16,544 nucleotides of DNA from Brachionus koreanus (GCA_016987375.1 PJRA01000401.1:1709710-1726253); one strand, 5' to 3'; numbered from the stretch's first letter, positions 1 to 8,643 are shown. Notes: generated from the sequence alone by a model not told the origin. Numbers and translations are program-made.

Positions 1-69
1 TAAGCAGAAAATAGCGCCGGAGGGATGTGAGCCATCCAGACCACTATAAATAATCCCTCACTATTTTCT
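1..69. other. GC-richer hairpin-forming patch at window edge
   Basis: This patch is clearly richer in G+C than its surroundings. AGAAAATAG at 6-14 is the reverse complement of CTATTTTCT at 61-69, and GAGGGA at 20-25 is the reverse complement of TCCCTC at 54-59, so the stretch can fold into one long hairpin. It may be the 3' tail of an interspersed element cut off by the window edge. A plus-strand frame ends at a TAA at 51-53, but too little is visible to name a protein. Confidence 0.35.
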
Positions 70-132
70 AAATAAAGTTAGTTAGAAGTTATAATTAATC
101 TTTTATTATATCCTCCTCCCCCTCCCATTTAC

Positions 133-188
133 AAAACATTTATTTAATTTTACTGTTTGAATCAATATTTTAATAAAGTGAATACGAC
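133..188 (+). repeat. 56-bp direct repeat, copy 1
   Basis: This 56-bp stretch recurs at 5971-6026 with 54 of 56 positions identical by eye; the differences are G/T and C/A. It begins AAAACATTTATTTAATTTTA and ends in GAC. Both copies lie a short way past the 3' end of a decayed transposase on the minus strand: MULE here, hAT at the other copy. The sequences around the two copies do not align. Confidence 0.75.
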
Positions 189-252
189 ATATAAATTTTT
201 AACCTAAATTATCAAAAAAAAAATATATAAAAAATTATTCAATTTACAATTC

Positions 253-1092
253 CTAATTATTCTTAATCATACTACGAACCTGCTTTTCTTTTTTTTCCGA
301 TTTATTTTTCCTTACAAATCGCTTAGTTTTTATACCCGGTAAGTCAATGCCATCAATAAAACAACATCCTACAAAATTAATACAAATTGCCGAGTTCAAA
401 CAATAACTGCAACACAAAGTACACTCTGTACAGAAACAATAGAGATTTATTTGAACAGTGTGTTTGTCATGTCATTTGGAATTTTTGAATCCATCTGTTT
501 CACCTAGCCTAATTATTGAACTATTGAATCTAAATATTTTTTTTTTCTTGCTTCACTCTAAATTTAGCCAAAGCACAAATTGAAGTTTCCACAGTAACAA
601 ACGCCCTTGATTCTTTTTTAAGTAGTTGCTTAAATATTTCGAAAATTGGTTTTAAATTATATTTTAATCTATTGCTAAAAATTTTTTGACCTTTCCATTG
701 TATGATTCAATTGGGCAATTTGTCATCGCGAATCCCGGTGGCGTCTGAAACAATTGCCAATTACAAAAAGGTGAATCGATCTATTGCTTAATAAAATAAC
801 TCTTCATAAATAGCATCCGTTTCCATTGTCACAAAAAAGCCTTTATTTTATTTTCGAATGATTCAATCGATTTCGAGCATCTTTGATGAACTTTATCATT
901 AAAAACTGAATGCTGACACAATATTGGAATTTTTTTGCATTCTTGTTTATCTATTAATTATCTAATAAATTAATTCAATTGAAAAAAATTACTGACGTTT
1001 GCTTTCAAATGATACCAACACATGATAATAGTTGCATTTAAGTTCTTTTTAATACTATTTGAACTCGCTCGTTCGGCGTTAATGCATATATA
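253..1092 (-). pseudogene. Decayed MULE-type transposase
   Basis: Read on the minus strand in several frames, this region carries successive parts of a Mutator-like (MULE) transposase. Near 1005-1090 are INAERASS and IMCWYHLKANV, matching the family's 'D-A-E .. C-W-F-H-L-K-N-V' block. Near 650-760 is WQLFQTPPGFAMTNCPIESYN, recalling the 'TPPG-A-TNNPIESFN' block. A cysteine cluster (YCFCTECTLCCSYC) and a basic tail ending at a stop at 253-255 follow. The frame is interrupted by several stops and shifts, so it cannot make a protein. The aspartate expected before A-E appears as asparagine. No terminal repeats or target duplication were found. The family call rests on motif memory, not on a search. 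Confidence 0.75.
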
Positions 1093-1149
1093 CTAGATAA
1101 ATTTATCAATAAAATTTACTAACTCGTGGTCAAGCCACCGGTCAAGAAA

Positions 1150-1265
1150 TATTTTTATAAAATTCAATAAACAATTTTTGAAAAAAAATTCAGATTTTTA
1201 AATATATAAAATATAAATTAATTGAACAATATTTTATTAATGCATTGTAATTATCATTAAAATTT
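1150..1265 (+). repeat. Left flank shared with the second 5S unit
   Basis: This AT-rich stretch outside the inverted repeat is similar to 7335-7392 plus 7612-7652 upstream of the second 5S unit. The clearest shared words are CAGATTTTTAAATATATAA and ACAATATTTTATTAATGCAT. The two copies differ mainly by the 215-bp element inserted in the second one. The shared flank means copies 1 and 2 have a common history beyond the palindrome, on this side only. Confidence 0.7.
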
Positions 1266-1577
1266 TAAATAAAAAACTACTTCTCTGCTTCGATTCAAAA
1301 CAATTATCTTAAATAAAAGATGACAGTTTAATCGATGCATTCTTCATTGAAGTAGTCAGAGTGATTTTTTTAAAATGTGTAAAAGATACATACTTCTTTT
1401 ATAAGTAATAAAACTTTATAGTAAAGAGTTAGATGTTTAATGAGAAATAATTATTTTGAACAAATATAAATATAATCAAGATTTTTTGCATTAACTTTAA
1501 CCTAAATAATTAATTTTTTAATAATTTATTTTTGATTTTTTAATTTTTGAAATAAAAGAATTAAAGAAAGAAATAAT

Positions 1578-1696
1578 GCCTAGGACCATATCACGTTGAA
1601 TGCACCGGTTCTCGTCCGATCACCGAAGTTAAGCAACGTCGAGCCCGGTTAGTACTTGGATGGGTGACCGCCTGGGAATACCGGGTGTTCTAGGCT
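1578..1696 (+). rRNA. 5S ribosomal RNA
   Basis: This is a complete 119-nt 5S rRNA gene, transcribed by RNA polymerase III; its product joins the large ribosomal subunit. The ends GCCTAGGACC and GGTGTTCTAGGCT pair to form helix I. The internal promoter is intact: box A around AGTTAAGCAACGTCGAGC, the intermediate element GGTTAGTA, and box C from CTTGGATGGGTGACCGCC. A T6 run follows at once. It is identical, base for base, to the three other 5S genes in this window and converges on the one at 2003-2121. Confidence 0.97.
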
Positions 1697-1699
1697 TTC

Positions 1700-1705
1700 T
1701 TTTTT
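1700..1705 (+). terminator. Pol III T-run terminator of 5S
   Basis: Six consecutive T residues lie four bases after the end of the 5S gene, the usual RNA polymerase III stop. Confidence 0.8.
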
Positions 1706-1993
1706 GTATTTTATTTTTTAATTTGATTTTCTTGTTTCTAGTTAAAAAGAATACATAATAGTGATGGCTATTCACATAATAGGCATTTTTTTTTGTTTTA
1801 ATAAAGAAAATTAATAATTTTTCTTTAATTTTAAATTTTTTTACTCAATTTTTGCATTAGAAATATAAGTTTAAGCTAAAAATGATTACTTTAATTTTAT
1901 TTTAGAAATTGATAACTTTGAAGATAATTTTTTCGCTTTCTTTACTTTTAATTATTTATCCAACTCACCCATTAAAACTAGTAATTTATGGAG

Positions 1994-1999
1994 AAAAAA
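1994..1999 (-). terminator. Pol III T-run terminator of 5S
   Basis: Read on the minus strand this is a run of six T residues just after the 3' end of the 5S gene at 2003-2121. Confidence 0.8.
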
Positions 2000-2002
2000 T
2001 AA

Positions 2003-2121
2003 AGCCTAGAACACCCGGTATTCCCAGGCGGTCACCCATCCAAGTACTAACCGGGCTCGACGTTGCTTAACTTCGGTGATCGGACGAGAACCGGTGCATT
2101 CAACGTGATATGGTCCTAGGC
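2003..2121 (-). rRNA. 5S ribosomal RNA
   Basis: This is an exact reverse complement of the gene at 1578-1696, with the full 119 nt, intact internal control region and a T6 terminator. The two genes face each other across a 306-bp spacer, so their transcripts run towards one another. Confidence 0.97.
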
Positions 2122-2165
2122 ATCATTACTATCTTTAATTTTATAATTTCAAATTTGTTATCAAT

Positions 2166-3115
2166 ATCAAGACTCAATTTTTAATTTTAATATGATCATT
2201 TTTTTAATATAAGAAACAATAGACAATTGGTCTAAATGCACTCGAACGCAACAGTTTACCCAAGCCAATAAACATACATTAAACACAAAAGTGTGTTTTC
2301 TTTTTTTGTTGATTAAAAAAGTTTTCTTTTTATATTAAATTTTTTTTATTATTTTATTAAAAAAACGTATTTATTTTATAAGTAAGAGAAATTTAAAAAA
2401 CTCAAATCTTGCTAATTGTTCTTTTTCTATCCTAGCTGATAATCGCCCATCTCCTTTTCATTAACCTTTTAAGTAAAAGATCCAATTTTACCCAGCGGTT
2501 ACTGCATTGAATTGATTTTCTACACTTCAATTATTACCCATTCAAAACCGATCCCCCAGTTTTTGATTAAAGGAGTATCAGCGTTCCGTACTGCAGAGAT
2601 ATTCTAAAGATTTTTTTCAACTTTAGCGACTTTAAACTTTCGATTTCTGCTTGCTTATCTAAAACAAACTTTTTGACTGTACGAGTTTTTTTTTTGCTAA
2701 ATGTCTTTCGTTTAATTTTAACTGGTTCAAGTGAAGAGTTTACCAATTATTTAAACATAGACTGGTTAATTGATTACGTCTACTAAGTTACTAAACCAAA
2801 CATTAGGTATTTGATTTTAAACGCGACTTTTATCGTTGAATATCAAATTTTACAAATCTTGTCAAGATCGTATTCGACAAAAATTAAAAATTAATTGGCA
2901 AAAACAATTGGGCGTACACGCAGCAAGATCCAAAACAAATTGAACCAGTCATCCATTCATTGCTATTTACCTAATTACCTGCTGAGCTAGCTGAACAGAG
3001 TTATTCGTTGCTAATTAATAATATTTGTTATTTTTTTTAAATTAAAATTGATAATTTTTTTTTATTTAATTTTTAAAAAATAAAAAATTATTTTTAAAAG
3101 CTGAAAAAAAAGTTT
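2166..3115. other. Gene-free stretch, possible coding debris
   Basis: No intact gene is visible. The base composition is somewhat less AT-rich from about 2430 to 2990 than in the surrounding spacers, which suggests old coding or transposon debris. Short frames around 2850-2950 hint at a Myb/SANT-like fragment (AKTIGRTRSKIQNKLNQ), but stops and shifts break it and I do not claim it. Confidence 0.4.
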
Positions 3116-3121
3116 TTTATT
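3116..3121 (-). terminator. Poly(A) signal of the RING-WD40 gene
   Basis: AATAAA on the minus strand lies about 28 bases after the stop codon of the gene at 3149-4768. Confidence 0.5.
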
Positions 3122-3148
3122 AACTAAAAAAAAAACACACTTTCAAAA

Positions 3149-4768
3149 TTAATTTTCAATTTTAAAAAGTGCTTTATGAAGATTTTCTTGGCTTGCGTAG
3201 ACTGATCCGTTCGAGTTCATGTAGACCAATTGTCTGTTTCTTAAAAGTCTAAAAAATATAGGAATACCTATTTTATTGTTTAAATTATATTCAAAAATTA
3301 AATTCATATTCATTGCATTCCATATTTTAACTTTTCCATCATTTGAACCAAGACTCAAAATAGTTGCGTTTTGGTATACTTGAACACATGCTATCGAACA
3401 ATCATGACATTTTTTCAATATTCTTGAATTTGATTCACAGTTAAAAATATTCAGATTTCCATCATTGCACCCTATCAAAAACTCTTTATCATTTATTTTT
3501 TCAAGTGTCAAAACTCGGCCGGAAGCTTTAAATGTTTGCAATTGTTTTCCATTTCCTACGTCTGATAATATCACTTTATTATCATGTCCAGTCAAAATTT
3601 TATCTTTTTTAAAAACTCTCATTGAATAAATAACTTGATTTATTATTTGAAATGATTTTAAACGTTTTCCATCTTTGTATTCTCTCTTACTTAAATAATA
3701 ATTTATATCTATAGTATAAATTTCTGATTCAAAAATATCAATGAATAAAATTTGACTGGCAGGTAATTGAAAACATGGCGACAAAATGCCATTTTGAAGT
3801 ATTTCAACTCTAAAATCTTGTTTAATTGAAATAATTTTGTTTTTGTTTGTCTTCAGAAAGCAAATGATTTTCGAACATGTGTTAGTTTTTTTCGTTGTAG
3901 TTGATGGATCATGTGTCAGAAGCTTGCTAGGATTGATAATCAAAAATTTAGAAGGATCTGAAATTGAGGAAGATAATATTTCACCAGAATTTAGCTCTTC
4001 AAATTTGCATAAATCAAATGAACCTATTAGCATGAAATCTTTGAATGAAGATGTTGGAGTTACAGATTTTGAGTTTTGTTGAATCGGCTGTTTCAACTTT
4101 TCTTCTAAACTATTTAATTTAATGGTACCAAATAATTGGGATAAATCCATTTCAATTTGCTTGTTAATTTGTTCGAATTTAATTTTTTTTATTTTTTCTA
4201 AATTACCAAATATCTGACTAATTTTATTACTATCTAAATCACATGAATCGATTTCAGTATCAATTTCAGATAAAATGTTAGATTTCAAACAATTTTGTTT
4301 ATACAATTTTTTTCGAATATTCTGAGTGTCAAACGAGTCCAATTTTTGTCTGATATCATTGATTGAATTCGCTTCAAGTGTCTTTGCATTATTTATCAGT
4401 GATAAGCAATAATTGTCAATATCTTCATTTAGTTTATATTTTAGACATTCGCGCTTTAAATCAATCTCATTGATCATTTTTGAAAAGTGATTGACTATGG
4501 TCGATTCAAAACCGTTTTTAAATTCGTCCAGTTTATCACATTTTTCAAGTAATATTCGATTTTTTTCTAAATAATGTATTTGTTTAAGCTTTTCTTGATT
4601 TTTTCTAATATTCAAACAATTTTGCTTATCAACCATGTGGTCTCCACACTTAACACACTTAAATAAAACATCTTGTGATTTTATGTGGTCATAGCAAATA
4701 AAAAAGCCACATGGAAGAACGAAAATTAATAAATCCTTTTGATCAAAATTGCAAAATTCACAAAGCAT
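3149..4768 (-). CDS. RING-like zinc finger, coiled-coil, WD40-type repeat protein
   Basis: This is a 539-residue single-exon frame. Residues 3-44 hold cysteines and histidines in the order C3-x2-C6-x13-C20-x4-C25-x2-H28-x9-C38-x2-C41-x2-H44, a compact RING- or B-box-like zinc site. Residues of about 50-230 are rich in K, E, L and N and look like coiled coil. From about 290 to the end, beta-propeller-type repeats appear, best seen in LIGCNDGNLNIFNC and SLGSNDGKVKIWNA near the C terminus. The order recalls TRIM-like ubiquitin ligases, with WD40-type repeats in place of an NHL or SPRY domain. Ligase activity and target are not known. The start is the first ATG, directly before the zinc finger. 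AATAAA follows the stop by about 28 bases. The neighbours are repeats, so the context adds nothing. Confidence 0.8.
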   Translation of the reverse strand: MLCEFCNFDQKDLLIFVLPCGFFICYDHIKSQDVLFKCVKCGDHMVDKQNCLNIRKNQEKLKQIHYLEKNRILLEKCDKLDEFKNGFESTIVNHFSKMINEIDLKRECLKYKLNEDIDNYCLSLINNAKTLEANSINDIRQKLDSFDTQNIRKKLYKQNCLKSNILSEIDTEIDSCDLDSNKISQIFGNLEKIKKIKFEQINKQIEMDLSQLFGTIKLNSLEEKLKQPIQQNSKSVTPTSSFKDFMLIGSFDLCKFEELNSGEILSSSISDPSKFLIINPSKLLTHDPSTTTKKTNTCSKIICFLKTNKNKIISIKQDFRVEILQNGILSPCFQLPASQILFIDIFESEIYTIDINYYLSKREYKDGKRLKSFQIINQVIYSMRVFKKDKILTGHDNKVILSDVGNGKQLQTFKASGRVLTLEKINDKEFLIGCNDGNLNIFNCESNSRILKKCHDCSIACVQVYQNATILSLGSNDGKVKIWNAMNMNLIFEYNLNNKIGIPIFFRLLRNRQLVYMNSNGSVYASQENLHKALFKIEN

Positions 4769-5324
4769 TTTGAAAATAATCTTGAATAAAATTTAAGAAT
4801 TAATTTTTAAAAAAGCATAATTTTTATGTATTTTTTAATGCTATGTTTTTTAAAATTATCATATATTTTAATTTGAGTTAAATTTTGGTCAAAAAAAAAC
4901 TCTGTATAATGCATAAATTTCTGGATTCTTTTTTGCAAAATAATTGTCACTTAATTTTTAAAAAAATGTGGATAACATAATCAAATCAATTCATAAAAAA
5001 TCATTTTTTAGTTAAAATACCGTTTTGTTTTGAATTTTTGAAATAAAATATATAAAATATAATTAAATAAATTAAATGAAAAAAAATATTTTCAGCACAC
5101 CCTTAAAATTTAAGAAACACACTACACCTAAAATCATCCTTAAGACTCCCATATCCTTATGACTGTTATACATCACTTTTTTACAATAATAATTTTTTTA
5201 ACAAAGTTTTTATACTGTGTATTTCAAACTTTTAAATTATTTAATAAAACTGATAAGAAAAAAAAATTAATTTTTAATTAGACATTTTTTTTAGCAATGT
5301 TAATATTCTAAGATCTTTAATTGA
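4769..5324. other. AT-rich intergenic stretch
   Basis: No gene, structured RNA or transposon relic was recognised. It probably holds the upstream region of the minus-strand RING-like gene. On the minus strand a T-rich tract ending in CAAG at about 4781 lies 13 bases before that gene's ATG and could be a splice acceptor. Confidence 0.5.
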
Positions 5325-5558
5325 TTTTTATTTTTTAGTAAGGTAGATTTAAGTGTTGGACGCGAGAAGACCTTACCGGTTCATTTGGCGAACGGTTTAT
5401 GGGATCAAATTGTCGATAATTATGGCGATCAAAAATTCTGCTCGCCAAATTGTGCGATCACTTTAATAAGAACGATCATGAGTGTGATCATTCCTTTGGC
5501 AAACAATCAGACTGGCGATCGAAAACTATTCTTACCACGATTTATGCGAGCATTTTAA
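5325..5558 (+). other. Orphan open frame, possible 3' exon
   Basis: An open frame runs from a stop at 5322-5324 to a TAA at 5556-5558. A good acceptor-like tract (T-rich, ending TTTTTTAG at 5338) would leave about 72 codons, starting KVDLSVGREKTLPVH and ending RKLFLPRFMRAF. There is no ATG near the 5' side, so it would have to be an internal or last exon, yet no upstream exon is evident. Its base composition is near balanced, with codons such as CGC, GCG, ACG and CCG that the local genes avoid. The family was not recognised. Two inverted repeats lie in it: AAGACCTTAC at 5367 with GTAAGGTCTT at 5569, and ATTTGGCGA at 5383 with TCGCCAAAT at 5442. It may instead be a short element or structured RNA. 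Confidence 0.35.
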
Positions 5559-5970
5559 TTAAGTGTCAGTAAGGTCTTTTTCTAGATAATTTTTTGTTTA
5601 TTTATTAGAAATTATTTATTAATTTTTAAACAATTAATTTATTTATTACAGCTTTTTTTTATAAGTTTTTAATTTTGAAAAAGATATTGATAAAATTTAT
5701 TAAATTAAGTAAAAAAATTACTCAATTCAGTGTTTTATGTATTTATTTATTTATTTAACTTATAGAAAAATAAAAAGATAAGACAAATTTTTTTTCGTTA
5801 TCATTTTTTTAGAATTTTACAATGTAATATAATTTACCACGACTGTCACTGAAACGGATGAGGATTAAAAAACATATAGAATGTTGTTAAAACATGACTA
5901 AAGCATAAACTAAAATTGACTTTTAAAAAAAGTGAATCAAAACATAAAAAAAATTTTCAATTCTTTGAAA
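5559..5970. other. AT-rich spacer
   Basis: I see nothing beyond homopolymer and simple-sequence runs, for example a TTTA-type run near 5740-5760. Confidence 0.5.
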
Positions 5971-6026
5971 AAAACATTTATTTAATTTTACTTTTTGAAT
6001 CAATATTTTAATAAAGTGAATAAGAC
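5971..6026 (+). repeat. 56-bp direct repeat, copy 2
   Basis: This matches 133-188 at 54 of 56 positions. It overlaps a perfect 12-bp palindrome, GACTAATTAGTC, at 6024-6035, and lies about 60 bp past the stop of the decayed hAT transposase. Confidence 0.75.
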
Positions 6027-6088
6027 TAATTAGTCAAATTTTGGCTATAATTTTATCTATCAAACGTTAAATAAAATCATGATTTCCG

Positions 6089-6757
6089 TTAAAAAAACAT
6101 AACTTTTTCTACTTTTTCGGGTGATATCTTATTTCTTCTGTCCCAAATTTGATAGCCAAAGATTCTTTCAAAAGGTGTGCTTGCAGCTTCCGGAGTTAAA
6201 TATAATTCAAAATATTCGTAAGTATTGGATATTTGCTTTTTTTATCTATCCAAAATTCTTGATTACCCTTTCAACTATCAAAAATGTGCTTTTTTATTTT
6301 GTTATTACTTGCACAATGATAAGCACTTTATTACTGTTTTCTTTAATGGTTTTTCATTAATTCTTCCTTCATGATTGTAGAATGATTATTAAATTTTTTT
6401 TTTTAATATCGCCCATGAAGTGATTTCTGAATAATAAAAATAATAATAATAACATAAAATGAAGCAATCGAACTGCACTTATCTAATGTTTGAGAGAAAA
6501 CAGTGAATAAATCAACATTGTCATTTAGTATTTGGTAAATTGATTCTTCAAATCTTTGTTTTTCAATAAGTTCCATATCTTATGAATTCATATTCGCACA
6601 TTCAGAAAACTTTTTTAATTCATTTCCATTCAGTTTTTGTTTAAATGTTTTCAAAGTATCTGTAACAATCAAATTTAAAACATGACCAATGCCTGGAATC
6701 CTTTCTATCCCTAAATATTTTGACACTTGAATCATTGTACTTACATTACAAACAAAT
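6089..6757 (-). pseudogene. Decayed hAT-family transposase
   Basis: On the minus strand, in pieces broken by stops and shifts, the region reads as the C-terminal half of a hAT transposase. Near 6630-6755 it gives STMIQVSKYLGIERIP followed by GHVLNLIVTDTLK, the hAT 'H-x-L-N-L-x-V' block. A helical stretch, FEESIYQILNDNVDLF, lies near 6500-6550. Near 6090-6230 is the dimerisation block: KYPILTNILNYI, then TPEAASTPFERIFGY and RRNKISPEKVEKVMFF, ending at TAA (6089-6091). The block normally reads 'P-A-T-S-A-P-S-E-R-x-F-S', so it is recognisable but altered. No terminal repeats or 8-bp target duplication were located. Open frames on the plus strand here are incidental. Confidence 0.8.
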
Positions 6758-6800
6758 CATTGACCGATTCATCACCATTCGTCAAGGTCTTTTTGTCGAT

Positions 6801-7334
6801 ATCGAGTTAAATTCGGAGATAACTGGTGCTACCTGAGATTAATCAACAACAAAGTATTCGCTTTCTAAGTAAATTTTTCTATGAGATAAAGAGATTTTTT
6901 TTTAATTTGTATTTAATTCAAAAAACTTGAATGCTTTAGAAATAATCATATTTCTATATAAATTAAAAAAATTTTGTTAATAATTAAAAGGATTAAATCA
7001 TTTATATAACTATGTTTGGAGATAAATATTTAATACTAATTTTATATTTAAAAAAATTTACCATATTACTTATAAATAATAATTCAATAAATAGTATCAA
7101 TATATAAATTATTTGTTTAAAAATTTAATAGCCCTAAGTGTCAGGACAAAAATAAATAAAAATAAATGATGTAAAACCAATATTTAAATTGGTATTTATA
7201 ATACGACATCGAACTAATTTAACTTTTTTTTATTCTTTATTTTTTTTTCTTATCTTTTGCCTTTGAGGCTTGAACTTAATAAATAATAATAATAAAAATA
7301 ATATTAAAAAAAAAGGTTTCTAAATTAAGCAAAT
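6801..7334. other. AT-rich simple-sequence spacer
   Basis: No gene is seen. It holds AAT/AAAT-type simple repeats near 7145-7165 and 7280-7310, and a near-palindrome ACCAATATTTAAATTGGT at about 7177-7194. Confidence 0.5.
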
Positions 7335-7669
7335 TTCTATAAAAATTAAATGAAAAAATTTTGAAAAAAATTTCAGATTTTTAAATATATAACACAAGAA
7401 CGCCCGAGGGGTTTTTTAGACCCCTTTTTGAAAAATTGAAACTTGATTTTTATCACATATAAATAAAATTTTATAAAATTGCTTTTATTAGCTATAAATC
7501 TTGATTGTAATTTTTTAGAAAATGAATAAATTTTCAAAGAAAATGTTTGATTTATCTTAATAATTTTACTTGAAATTTTAATGAAAAATCAGTCGGGCTT
7601 TCTAGTGATAAAATCTAAATTAAATGAACAATATTTTATTAATGCATTGTATTTTTTATTTAAATTTAG
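7335..7669 (+). repeat. Left flank of second 5S unit, split by an insertion
   Basis: Segments 7335-7392 and 7612-7652 align with 1150-1250 in front of the first 5S unit. The 215-bp element at 7393-7607 sits between them. Confidence 0.7.
7393..7607. mobile_element. 215-bp TIR element (MITE) with ATAA target duplication
   Basis: The left end CACAAGAACGCCCGA (7393-7407) and the right end TCGGGCTTTCTAGTG (7593-7607) form 15-bp terminal inverted repeats matching at 13 positions. ATAA flanks both sides (7389-7392 and 7608-7611). The related sequence at 1191-1225 lacks the element and has a single ATAA at the join, so the unfilled site is present in the same window. The interior has no coding frame; GGGGTTTTTTAGACCCC near the left end can form a small hairpin. 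The CAC..GTG ends resemble CACTA-type termini, but a 4-bp duplication is not typical of that group, so the superfamily is left open. Confidence 0.85.
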
Positions 7670-8221
7670 ATTAAATAAACTACTTCTCTGCTTCGATTCA
7701 AAACAATTATCTTAAATAAAAGATGACAGTTTAATCGATGCATTCTTCATTGAAGTAGTCGTATTGTTTTTAAAAAGTGTAAAAGATAAATACTTCTTTT
7801 ATAAGTAATAAAACTTAATATGAAGATATCTTTTTTGAACAAATATAAATAAAATCAAGATTCTTTGCATTAACTTTATCTTAAAAAAGTTATTATTACA
7901 ATTATATATTTCAATAAACGCCTTTTAGGCGATGTTAAAAAAAAAAGAAATATAATGAAATAAACAGGTTTAAAAATATTTAAGACAAATGTTAAAATCC
8001 ATTCTAACGTTAATTAAATCGTTAATTAAATTTTGTAAAAAAATATTAATAAATTTTTTTTTCCACTTTTGATAAATAATATTCAAGTTATGTTTTCAAA
8101 ATTTCGATCTAGTAGACAAAAATTCAATTCAAGTAAAATTAGGAGTGAAAATTTTAAATTTTTGAATATTCTATTTTTGTTTCTTAATTTTTGAAATAAA
8201 AGAATTAAAGAAAGAAATAAT

Positions 8222-8340
8222 GCCTAGGACCATATCACGTTGAATGCACCGGTTCTCGTCCGATCACCGAAGTTAAGCAACGTCGAGCCCGGTTAGTACT
8301 TGGATGGGTGACCGCCTGGGAATACCGGGTGTTCTAGGCT
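8222..8340 (+). rRNA. 5S ribosomal RNA
   Basis: This is a complete 119-nt 5S gene, identical to the one at 1578-1696, with an intact internal promoter. It is embedded in the left arm of the palindrome, and its 3' end marks the arm's inner limit. Confidence 0.97.
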
Positions 8341-8343
8341 ATA

Positions 8344-8349
8344 TTTTTT
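8344..8349 (+). terminator. Pol III T-run terminator of 5S
   Basis: Six T residues begin four bases after the 5S gene. Confidence 0.8.
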
Positions 8350-8643
8350 AAATTTTATTTTTTAAATTTGATTTTCTTGTTTCTGGTTAAAAAGAATACA
8401 TAATTATGATAAATGGCTATTCACATAGTAGGCATTCTTTTTTGTTTTAATAAAAAAAAAAAAAAATTTTTCTTTAATTTTAAAATTTTTTTACTCAATT
8501 TTTGCATTAGAAATATAAGTTTAAGCTAAAAATGATTACTTTAATTTTATTTTAGAAATTGATAACTTTGAAGATAATTTTTTCGCTTTCTTTACTTTTA
8601 ATTATTTATCCAACTCACCCATTAAAACTAGTAATTTATGGAG

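Larger units (their letters stand above)
1266..2165. mobile_element. 5S-carrying inverted-repeat element, copy 1 (right arm lost)
   Basis: The left end carries the family's terminal repeat, from about AAACTACTTCTCTGC at 1274 through GAAGTAGTC near 1362. A left arm, a plus-strand 5S gene, a 306-bp spacer and a minus-strand 5S gene follow. The spacer is nearly the same as that of the copy at 7670-9323. Past the second 5S gene the symmetry holds for only about 45 bp and then stops, so the right arm and right terminal repeat are missing or replaced. The left arm lacks a stretch of roughly 300 bp that is present in the second copy. No protein is encoded. That this is a mobile element is inferred from the shared termini of three copies. 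Confidence 0.75.

Noticed and set aside
1150..2165. Ordinary tandem 5S array
   Set aside because: The genes are in inverted, convergent pairs inside shared terminal repeats, and the units are thousands of bases apart with unrelated genes between.
2430..2960. Myb/SANT-like fragments (AKTIGRTRSKIQNKLNQ on plus, NRWVKLDLLLKRLMKRRW on minus)
   Set aside because: The fragments are on opposite strands, short and interrupted by stops and shifts; the resemblance could be chance.
3837..4082. Plus-strand open frame of 81 codons
   Set aside because: It lies wholly inside the minus-strand RING-WD40 gene in antisense and has no features of its own.
6121..6360. Plus-strand open frame of 79 codons
   Set aside because: It starts at GTG, its product is low-complexity and hydrophobic, and the opposite strand holds recognisable hAT transposase blocks.
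7393..7607. Assigning the 215-bp element to the CACTA superfamily
   Set aside because: The CAC..GTG ends fit, but the duplication is 4 bp rather than the usual 3 bp, and there is no coding sequence to decide.
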